Positions 14,727-20,521 of a DNA stretch of 20,521 bases are shown here, one piece after another; the stretch's first letter is position 1; each line of letters opens with the position of its first letter. Both the position numbers and the translations under genes were made by a program. Origin of the DNA: JBFHDX01 sp041584475 (lineage in GTDB: Bacteria > Pseudomonadota > Alphaproteobacteria > UBA8366 > JADFVY01); assembly GCA_041584475.1 (NCBI GenBank), contig JBFHDX010000065.1, forward strand, positions 1 to 20,521. Direction: 5' to 3'. The notes beneath the pieces were generated by a model. The model had not been told where the DNA came from and searched no databases. It was given only the letters and a program-made list of their open reading frames with translations.

Positions 14727-15905
14727 ATGCGCACCCAGGTAGGCATCGTCGGCGCCGGCCCGGCCGGCCTCCTGCTCTCGCACCTGTTGCACCTGCGGGG
14801 CATCGACTCGATCATCATCGAGGATCGCAGCCGGCCCTACATCGAGGCCCGCATCCGCGCCGGGGTGATGGAACACTGGGTGGCGGAGTTGCTGCGCGAG
14901 GTCGGGCTCGGCGAACGCATGGACCGCGAGGGCCTCGTCCACGAGGGTCTCGAGATCAGCTTCGGCGGCCGGCGCCGGCGCCTCGACCTGAAGGCGCTCA
15001 CCGGCGGCAAGACGATCATGGTCTACGGCCAGCAGGAAGTGGTGAAGGACCTGGTGGCGGCGCGCCTGGCCGCGGGCACGCCGATCCATTTCGAGGTCAG
15101 CGATGTCGCCGTCGAGGGCGTCGACGGGGAGCGGCCGGCGATCCGGTTCCGCGACGGCGACGGCGCGGCGCAGCGGATCGACTGCGACTTCATCGGCGGC
15201 TGCGACGGTTTCCACGGCGTCTGCCGGTCGAGCCTGCCCGAAACCGCGCTGCGCATCTTCGAGCGCGTCTACCCGTTCGCCTGGCTCGGCATCCTCGCCG
15301 AGGCGGCGCCGTCGTCGGACGAGCTGATCTACGCCAATCACCCGAACGGCTTCGCGCTGCACAGCATGCGATCGCCCGAGCTGACGCGGCTCTATGTCCA
15401 GGTCGACCCCGACGACGATATCGCCAACTGGCCGGACGAGCGCATCTGGGAGGAGTTGCAGACGCGGCTCACCGCCGACGGCGGCTGGTCGCTGAACGAG
15501 GGGCCGGTGCTGCAGAAGGGGATCACGCCGATGCGCAGCTTCGTCTGCGAGACGATGCGGCACGGCCGCCTGTTCCTCGCCGGCGACGCCGCCCACATCG
15601 TGCCGCCGACCGGCGCCAAGGGCATGAACCTCGCGGTCGCGGACATCCGGGTCCTTGCCGAGGCGATCACCGCCTGGTACGAGGCCGGGCGCCCCGACCT
15701 GCTCGACGCCTGGGAGGCGACGTGCCTGCGGCGAATCTGGCGGGCGCAGCGCTTCTCCTGGTGGATGACCTCGATGCTGCACCGCTTTCCCGACCGGGAC
15801 GATTTCGGCTATCGCATCCAGCTCGCCGAGATCGACTACGTGACCAGCTCCGAGGCCGGCGGCCGCAGCCTCGCCGAGAACTACGTCGGCCTGCCGTTCG
15901 ACTGA
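14727..15905 (+). CDS. pobA: 4-hydroxybenzoate 3-monooxygenase
   Basis: 392-residue class A flavoprotein monooxygenase that converts 4-hydroxybenzoate, NAD(P)H and O2 to protocatechuate. The FAD-binding GAGPAG (9-14), the DG-type motif in GGCDGFHGVCR (about 157-167) and the GD motif LFLAGDAAHIVPPTGAKG are all present. Against P. fluorescens PobA every key active-site residue is kept one position higher: Tyr202 (201), Ser213 (212), Arg215 (214), Arg221 (220) and Tyr386 (385, in ENYVGLPFD). This supports true 4-hydroxybenzoate specificity over other family members. It is transcribed away from the TRAP-pca operon; its product is the PcaGH substrate. It ends 12 bases from the convergent MetE-like gene. 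A gggaga ribosome site lies about ten bases before the ATG. Confidence 0.97.
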   Translation: MRTQVGIVGAGPAGLLLSHLLHLRGIDSIIIEDRSRPYIEARIRAGVMEHWVAELLREVGLGERMDREGLVHEGLEISFGGRRRRLDLKALTGGKTIMVYGQQEVVKDLVAARLAAGTPIHFEVSDVAVEGVDGERPAIRFRDGDGAAQRIDCDFIGGCDGFHGVCRSSLPETALRIFERVYPFAWLGILAEAAPSSDELIYANHPNGFALHSMRSPELTRLYVQVDPDDDIANWPDERIWEELQTRLTADGGWSLNEGPVLQKGITPMRSFVCETMRHGRLFLAGDAAHIVPPTGAKGMNLAVADIRVLAEAITAWYEAGRPDLLDAWEATCLRRIWRAQRFSWWMTSMLHRFPDRDDFGYRIQLAEIDYVTSSEAGGRSLAENYVGLPFD

Positions 15906-15917
15906 GGCCGGGCGCGC

Positions 15918-17036
15918 TCAGGCGTCCCAGACTTCCCGGGCCACCTCGACGCAGCGCGCAAGCTTGCGCCACTGATCGTCCTCGCCGATCTCGTTGCCGT
16001 GCGCGGTCGACGAGAAGCCGCACTGGTGGCTCAGCGCCAGCTGCTCGAGCGGCACGTAGGCGGCGGCCTCGTGGATGCGCTTCTTCACCTCCTCCTTCGA
16101 TTCGGCCTGCGGGAATTTCGAGCTCATCAGGCCGAGCACGATCCTCTTGTCCTTCGGCACGAAGCGCAGCGGCGCGAAATCGCCCGACCGCTCGTCGTCG
16201 TATTCGAGGAAGAAGGCGTCGATGTTCATCTCGTTGAACAGGATCTCCGCGACCGGCTCGTAGCCGCCCTGGGCGACCCAGGCGCTCTTGAAGTTGCCGC
16301 GGCACAGATGCACCGTGATCGTCATGTCGGCCGGGCGGTCGCGGATCGACTCGTTGACCAGCCGGCAGTACAGGTGGGTCAGCGCGTCCGGGTCGTCGCC
16401 GCGCGCCCGGGTCGATTCGCGGATCGCCGGATCGCACAGATAGGCGAGGTTCGTGTCGTCCATCTGCAGATACCGGCAACCGCGCCCGGCGAGCTCGGCG
16501 ACCTCCTCGCGGTAGGCCGCGGTCAGGTCGTCGTAGAACCGGTCGAGGTCGGGATAGACCGCCTCGCTGATCGCCTTCCGGCCGCCCCGGAAATGCAGCA
16601 TCGACGGCGACGGGATGCACACCTTCGGGGTGCGGCCGACGACCGACTTGAGGAAATCGAAGTCGCGGCCCTGGATCGACCTGGCGTGTCGCACCGGCGC
16701 GTCGACGTGCATCGTCGGCGGCTTGAAACCGACCTCGGTGCCGTCGTCCTTGCGGAAGGTGGCGGTGAACTCGCCGTAGCTCACCGTCACGCCGTCGAGC
16801 TGCTCGAGGAAGTCGATGTGGAAATAGGTGCGGCGGAACTCGCCGTCGGTGATCCCGTTGAGGCCGACCTCTTCCTGCCGGCGGACGACCTCGCGGATGC
16901 ACTCGTCCTCCACGGCGCGCAGCTCGGCGGCGGGCAGCGCGCCGTCGAAGAATCGCTGCCGGGCCTCGGCGAGCCGCGCCGGCCGCAGGAAGCTGCCGAC
17001 ATGGTCGGCGCGGAACGGCGGTTTCGTGCTGGGCAT
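15918..17036 (-). CDS. MetE C-terminal domain-like methyltransferase
   Basis: 372 residues from ATG 17036, preceded by gaggaggga. It matches the cobalamin-independent methionine synthase catalytic (C-terminal) barrel without MetE's N-terminal half. The zinc-site residues are present: His243 and Cys245 (VHLCRGN), probably Glu278 (FLEYDD) and Cys339 (HQCGFSS). The opening HVGSFLRP and LQMDDTNLAYL are also typical. Stand-alone proteins of this kind transfer alkyl groups to or from thiols, and the wider family includes epoxyalkane:CoM transferase, so the true reaction is open. It lies 133 bases downstream of rdhA on the same strand and convergent to pobA. It might act on a methylated or methoxylated aromatic or simply make methionine. 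Database names such as 'homocysteine methyltransferase' would overstate what is known. Confidence 0.87.
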   Translation of the reverse strand: MPSTKPPFRADHVGSFLRPARLAEARQRFFDGALPAAELRAVEDECIREVVRRQEEVGLNGITDGEFRRTYFHIDFLEQLDGVTVSYGEFTATFRKDDGTEVGFKPPTMHVDAPVRHARSIQGRDFDFLKSVVGRTPKVCIPSPSMLHFRGGRKAISEAVYPDLDRFYDDLTAAYREEVAELAGRGCRYLQMDDTNLAYLCDPAIRESTRARGDDPDALTHLYCRLVNESIRDRPADMTITVHLCRGNFKSAWVAQGGYEPVAEILFNEMNIDAFFLEYDDERSGDFAPLRFVPKDKRIVLGLMSSKFPQAESKEEVKKRIHEAAAYVPLEQLALSHQCGFSSTAHGNEIGEDDQWRKLARCVEVAREVWDA

Positions 17037-17169
17037 GGTGTTCCCTCCTCGTCCTCGGGCCGCGCCGGCGTCGGCGGCGCGGGGCTTCTCGCTCGGCCAA
17101 GCAAGGCGCAGCGGCACGGCGCAGTCAATAGCGACGCGACGGGCCGAACGCGACGCGGGCCGGACACGC

Positions 17170-19356
17170 TCAGCGGTAGGGGCTGCGGCTCGCCGATGCC
17201 TTGGTCCTGCGCTTGCCGGCCGGCGGCGTCGCCGTATAGTGCGCCGGCCTGCCGCCGCCCGCGGCGACGCGCCGACGCGCCGCGTCGGGCGTCTCGATGA
17301 CGCTGCCCGCAGCGAGCGCCGCCTTGCGGTCGAGCACCGCCGGGCCGGGCTCGTCGGGCGGCGGCATGGCGCTGGCGTGGTAGTAGGCGATGCGTTGCGT
17401 GGCCGGGTCGACCGTCCTCTGCGGGTCCAGCTCGCGCTCGTTGGTGCCTGTGGGCGTTACCGCCACGCCGTCGACGAGCTCGTGGTCGAACCACCATTTC
17501 TTGACGGGGTTAAGCCGCCCGTTGCCGATCCAGTCGTCGAACCAGGCCGCCACCGGCACCAGCAGCGGCTTCAGCCACAGCGCCCTGATGCCGAGCCAGC
17601 TTGCGATCCGGGTCAGCAAGGCGCCGTCGGCGTCGATCACCTTGTTGATCGGGCAGGTCTTCATGCAGCGGCCACAGGCGGAGCCCTTGACGTTGGTGAG
17701 CCGGTAGCGCGTGCACCGCTCGACGTCCGGCTTCCAGGTCTCGTAGCCGTTGAACATGATCTTGCCGCCGAACGGGATCGCGTCGCACGGGCATTCGCGC
17801 GCGCATTTGAGGCAGTTGCCGCAGAATTCCTGGAGCCCGAAATCGATCGGCCGGTCGACCTCGAGCGGCATGTCGGTGGTCAGCACGACCGACTTGAAAC
17901 GCGGCCCGACGAAGGGGTTGAGCACGAGCTCGCCGATGCGGCTCAGCTCGCCGAGCCCGGCCCACAGGATCAGCGGTATGTGGAGGACGTCGCTGTCCGC
18001 GTTGGTCTGCGGGCGCGCCGGAACGCCGAGTCCGCGCAGCAGCTCCGCCATGATCCCGGCGATCTCGGCGCCGCGCAGGTAGGCGCGCATCGACTGCGCG
18101 CCGGAGATCCAGTCGTCGCCGCTGGCGCCGTCCATGGTCTCGTAGCCCTGGTCGATCAGCATGACGACCGCATAATGATGGTAGGGGGTGATCTCGCTGC
18201 CGTCCTCGGCGTGCGAGTACCAGGCGTAGCGCGGGATCTCGCAGATTCCGGTCAGGTCCGAGCCGAGGAAGTACGACAGCGACTTGAGGGCGCGGCTGTT
18301 CGCCGCCGGATCGTCGTAGCGGGAGGTATCGGCGTCCCGAACCGGACCGTCCTGGTGCGGGACAAGGGCGCGGATCACCTGCAGGAGGCTGAACGAGAAC
18401 GGCGTCTTGAAGGCGAAGCGGCCGCGCTCGCGGCGCGCCTTGTCGCCGAGGTCGCCGTGCAGCGCGCGCTGGAAGAAGGCCGCCCGCTTGGACACGCGCG
18501 GCACCTCCTCGTCGAGGATCAGCGTCGTCGGCGCCTCGACCCGCTTCACCGTCTCCATCGGGTAGCGGCTGAGGTGCGAGTGCCGCCGCGCCCGCCGCTT
18601 GCGCTCGCGGCCCGACATCGCGCCGTTGATGCCCCACCAATAGCGCGGGCCGTGCGGCTTCAGGGCGTCGGCGCGCAGCGGCAGGTCGACGGGCAGCGCG
18701 TAGTCGGTGGAGATGGCGGCGGCGACGAAATCCTCGCCCAGATAGGGATTTACGAGGCGCTCGCCGCGTCGCACCGCGAGCCCCGCGAGCACGGCCAGAC
18801 GGGCGGTATCGAGCCGGCTGTCGCCGGCGATGTGGGCGCGGGCCGCGAACCCCATCATGCGGATGTGTCCGGCGAGGCAGACGGCGATCTCGGCCGCGCG
18901 CAGGCCGGCGACGCCCGCCCGCGCGTTCATCGTCCAGCCATGTGCGAGGTTCGTCGTCTCGGGCGGGCGCGGAAGCTCGACGAGGATGACGACGGCGAAG
19001 TCGTGGCCCTTGTCATCGTCACCGCCCGTCCACGCGCTGGTCGGGATGCGGCAGATGCCGACCTGGCTCGCGTCCATGAAATAGGCGCCGCCCTTGATGT
19101 CGACGGCGCGCCGGTCGAAGTCGTCGAGTCCCGGCGCCTGCGCCGGCGCCACCGGACCATCGACGAACTGGTCGAATATTTTGAGATATTTATCTGTTGC
19201 AGAACCCAGAATTCCGCCCGCTGCCGGACCCGATACCGGTCGGGTCGGCGACAGGCCCGCCTCCCGCTCCAGCACGCATTCGTCGCGCGGCAGCGTCTCC
19301 AGCGGGAACGGACCCAGGTGGTAAGGCCGGTTCTTCGATCGTGGTTGGACGATCAT
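17170..19356 (-). CDS. rdhA: Cytoplasmic cobamide-dependent reductive dehalogenase (NpRdhA/BhbA type)
   Basis: 728 residues from ATG 19356. Related enzymes NpRdhA and BhbA remove ortho halogens from halo-4-hydroxybenzoates using cob(I)alamin and two [4Fe-4S] clusters. Cluster motifs are Cys512, 515, 518 and 522 (CGNCLKCARECP) and Cys548, 561, 564 and 568 (CGRCMKTCP). The residues I recall for the NpRdhA pocket, Tyr426, Lys488 and Arg552, occur at exactly these numbers. The B12-domain wording occurs twice: about 88-227 and 357-504 share YF..GIC.IP..AW, AEIA and TD..L.VD. The first copy has NPYLGEDF where the second has NPFVGPRFK, so it lacks the lysine. There is no Tat signal, no partner membrane anchor and no fused reductase domain, so it should be cytoplasmic and needs outside electrons. 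A GTG extends the frame to 19413, but those codons have poor G/C bias. The C-terminal 100 residues are Pro/Ala/Arg-rich. Confidence 0.93.
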   Translation of the reverse strand: MIVQPRSKNRPYHLGPFPLETLPRDECVLEREAGLSPTRPVSGPAAGGILGSATDKYLKIFDQFVDGPVAPAQAPGLDDFDRRAVDIKGGAYFMDASQVGICRIPTSAWTGGDDDKGHDFAVVILVELPRPPETTNLAHGWTMNARAGVAGLRAAEIAVCLAGHIRMMGFAARAHIAGDSRLDTARLAVLAGLAVRRGERLVNPYLGEDFVAAAISTDYALPVDLPLRADALKPHGPRYWWGINGAMSGRERKRRARRHSHLSRYPMETVKRVEAPTTLILDEEVPRVSKRAAFFQRALHGDLGDKARRERGRFAFKTPFSFSLLQVIRALVPHQDGPVRDADTSRYDDPAANSRALKSLSYFLGSDLTGICEIPRYAWYSHAEDGSEITPYHHYAVVMLIDQGYETMDGASGDDWISGAQSMRAYLRGAEIAGIMAELLRGLGVPARPQTNADSDVLHIPLILWAGLGELSRIGELVLNPFVGPRFKSVVLTTDMPLEVDRPIDFGLQEFCGNCLKCARECPCDAIPFGGKIMFNGYETWKPDVERCTRYRLTNVKGSACGRCMKTCPINKVIDADGALLTRIASWLGIRALWLKPLLVPVAAWFDDWIGNGRLNPVKKWWFDHELVDGVAVTPTGTNERELDPQRTVDPATQRIAYYHASAMPPPDEPGPAVLDRKAALAAGSVIETPDAARRRVAAGGGRPAHYTATPPAGKRRTKASASRSPYR

Positions 19357-19727
19357 GACGGGACCGTCGGCGGTTGCTCCCCGTTCACTGAGTTCAGGAC
19401 TATGGTGTGCCACGGGGCGCGCCCGGGAGTCGAGACCGCGCCCGGTTTCGGCCCGCTTGGCGGCATTCGGCGGATAGCCCGGTTACGAATACCCGGCCGG
19501 CTCCGCGGAGTCGACGCGCACGAACGTGCGTTTAGACGGCGGGTCGCGGCCACGAATTTACGCTCGCGCCTGCGCGCCGCACTTGGTTTCCGGACCGGTG
19601 CGGGGCTAGTCTCGCACGGTCGGGAGGCCGTTCGCGGGGCGCCGCCGCGATGACCGCCCGGACCGCCGTGCGCGTGCACGCACCGAGCGGATTCTTGGCA
19701 GACACCACTCACGGGAATGCGACGCCC
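19357..19727. promoter_or_regulatory. Divergent intergenic region between rdhA and the transglutaminase-like gene
   Basis: 371 bases without a convincing gene. Stretch 19357-19413 is an in-frame GTG extension of rdhA with low third-position G/C, so it is judged non-coding. The region holds the palindrome CTCCGCGGAG (19501-19510) and the inverted repeat CGCACG-AA-CGTGCG (19517-19530, followed by ttt). There is also a possible plus-strand promoter TTGGTT (19583-19588) with TAGTCT (19607-19612), spacer 18. No consensus FNR/RdhK-like TTGAT-N4-ATCAA site was seen. Confidence 0.45.
19501..19530. repeat. Two adjacent palindromes upstream of rdhA
   Basis: CTCCGCGGAG (19501-19510) is a perfect 10-bp palindrome. 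Six bases later comes CGCACG-AA-CGTGCG (19517-19530), a perfect inverted repeat with a two-base centre. They lie about 145-175 bases upstream of rdhA ATG 19356 and about 200 before the divergent gene. They could be operator sites; the second, followed by only three T, is weak as a terminator. Confidence 0.4.
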
Positions 19728-20521
19728 ATGTTCATCAAGACGGGTTGCAAGATCGCCATCGCCTGCGAACAGCCGGCCCCCTTCATCGCGATGCTTCAGG
19801 TCCATCCCGAGCGGGCCGATGCGCTCTGCGCGCCGGACGAGGTGACGGCGACGCCCGCCATCCATCTCGAGCCCTTCCTCGATCATTTCGGCAACCGCTG
19901 TGTCCGCGGCATCGTGCCGGTGGGCGAGCTGCAGCTGATGGCCGACACCCTCGTGGACGAGCCCTTCGAGCTCGACGCCTGGGTGCCCGACGCGCCGCAG
20001 CTGCCGGTCGAGGCCCTGCCGGTGGATACGCTGCGCTTCCTGCTCGGCAGCCGCTACTGCGAGGTCGACCGCCTTATGGGCGAGGCCTGGTCGCTGTTCG
20101 GCGCGGTCGCGCCGGGCTGGGCCAGGGTCCAGGCGATCTGCGACTGGATCCACGACAACGTGGCCTTCGGCTATGCCCACGCCCGTCCCAACATGACCGC
20201 CTGGGAGGTGTTCGAGCGCCGCGCCGGCGTCTGCCGCGACTTCGCCCACCTGGCCATCGCCTTCTGCCGCGCGCTCAACATACCGGCGCGCTACGGCACC
20301 GGCTATCTGGGCGACATCGACATCGAGCCGGAGCCGTTTCCGATGGACGTCTCGGCCTGGTTCGAGGTCTATCTGGGCGGCGCCTGGTACACCTTCGATG
20401 CCCGCTTCAACACCCGCCGCCGCGGCCGCATCCTCATGGCGCGCGGCCGCGATGCGGCGGACTGCGCCGCCTTGACCACCTTCGGCCCGCACCGGCTGGT
20501 CGAGTGGCGGGTCTGGACCGA
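19728..20521 (+). CDS. Transglutaminase-like domain protein (3' end outside window)
   Basis: 264 codons are visible from ATG 19728 and the frame is still open at the right edge. The family (bacterial transglutaminase/protease-like, cytoplasmic, function mostly unknown) opens with a beta-rich domain, here MFIKTGCKIAIACEQPAPF, followed by the papain-like core. The catalytic cysteine is in RRAGVCRDFAHLAIAFCRAL. The family's later segment reads MDVSAWFEVYLGG and WYTFDARFN, then RILMARGRDAADCA and TTFGPHRL. Where many transglutaminase folds have the catalytic His just before the AWFEV segment, this protein has Ser, so catalysis may use another residue or be lost. An upstream in-frame ATG at 19650 is possible but family N termini match 19728. 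It is read away from rdhA and has no evident link to the aromatic pathway. Confidence 0.88.
   Translation, partial: MFIKTGCKIAIACEQPAPFIAMLQVHPERADALCAPDEVTATPAIHLEPFLDHFGNRCVRGIVPVGELQLMADTLVDEPFELDAWVPDAPQLPVEALPVDTLRFLLGSRYCEVDRLMGEAWSLFGAVAPGWARVQAICDWIHDNVAFGYAHARPNMTAWEVFERRAGVCRDFAHLAIAFCRALNIPARYGTGYLGDIDIEPEPFPMDVSAWFEVYLGGAWYTFDARFNTRRRGRILMARGRDAADCAALTTFGPHRLVEWRVWT

Noticed and set aside
17170..19356. RdhA as epoxyqueuosine reductase QueG
   Set aside because: QueG is about 350-400 residues with a single B12 domain; this protein is 728 residues with duplicated domain and the NpRdhA-type pocket residues.
19357..19413. GTG-initiated N-terminal extension of rdhA
   Set aside because: About half of its codons end in A or T, unlike the gene; no ribosome site; numbering from ATG 19356 matches recalled NpRdhA residue numbers.
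16828..19653. 941-codon plus-strand open frame opposite rdhA and the MetE-like gene
   Set aside because: Shadow frame of rdhA, low-complexity Arg/Ala/Val translation, no recognisable motif.
1..20521. Mobile-element or CRISPR origin of the catabolic block
   Set aside because: No transposase, integrase, terminal repeats, direct repeat arrays or tRNA ends were seen in the window.

Overview
This is a roughly 70% GC, densely coded window from a proteobacterium. It is most likely an aerobic alphaproteobacterium, judging from the strong G/C third-position bias, the TRAP transporter, the sugar-acid IlvD/DHDPS cluster, the BKACE protein and the protocatechuate genes. The species cannot be named from sequence alone. 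No tRNA, rRNA, CRISPR array, insertion sequence or phage gene was seen.

Left block (1-4261, + strand): five co-directional genes. They are the C-terminal half of a sugar-acid-type IlvD/Edd dehydratase (cut by the window edge), a dihydrodipicolinate synthase/aldolase family enzyme, a D-2-hydroxyacid dehydrogenase-like protein (TTG start), a COG3618-type amidohydrolase/lactonase and the tRNA proofreading deacylase Dtd. The first four look like a sugar-acid or lactone catabolic set. A small predicted exported protein of unknown function (4415-5098, +) follows and runs convergently into pcaB, with a 4-bp overlap of the stop codons.

Central block (5095-14536, - strand): a tightly packed ten-gene predicted operon, read right to left as dctP-dctQ-dctM, a ThDP enzyme, pcaD-pcaC-pcaH-pcaG, a BKACE (DUF849) and pcaB. 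It pairs uptake of an organic (probably aromatic) acid with ring cleavage of protocatechuate through to 3-oxoadipate. No pcaIJ or pcaF is present; the BKACE enzyme may replace them. Divergent from dctP is pobA (14727-15905, +), which makes protocatechuate from 4-hydroxybenzoate with every substrate-site residue conserved.

Right block: a MetE-like methyltransferase (-) and then a cytoplasmic, NpRdhA/BhbA-type cobamide-dependent reductive dehalogenase (17170-19356, -). The dehalogenase has two Fe-S motifs and a tandem duplication of its B12-binding domain. Numbered from its ATG, it carries Tyr, Lys and Arg at 426, 488 and 552, the positions I recall for the NpRdhA active site. A 371-bp intergenic region with palindromes separates it from a divergent transglutaminase-like gene cut by the right edge.

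Reading of the whole: TRAP uptake of a halogenated 4-hydroxybenzoate, reductive removal of the halogen (RdhA), hydroxylation to protocatechuate (PobA), ortho cleavage (PcaGH, B, C, D) and a possible BKACE exit to succinyl-CoA. This puts a B12-dependent reductive enzyme and oxygen-dependent ring cleavage in one locus. No dedicated reductase, ferredoxin, regulator or halide exporter was found in the window, so the electron donor for RdhA is unknown.
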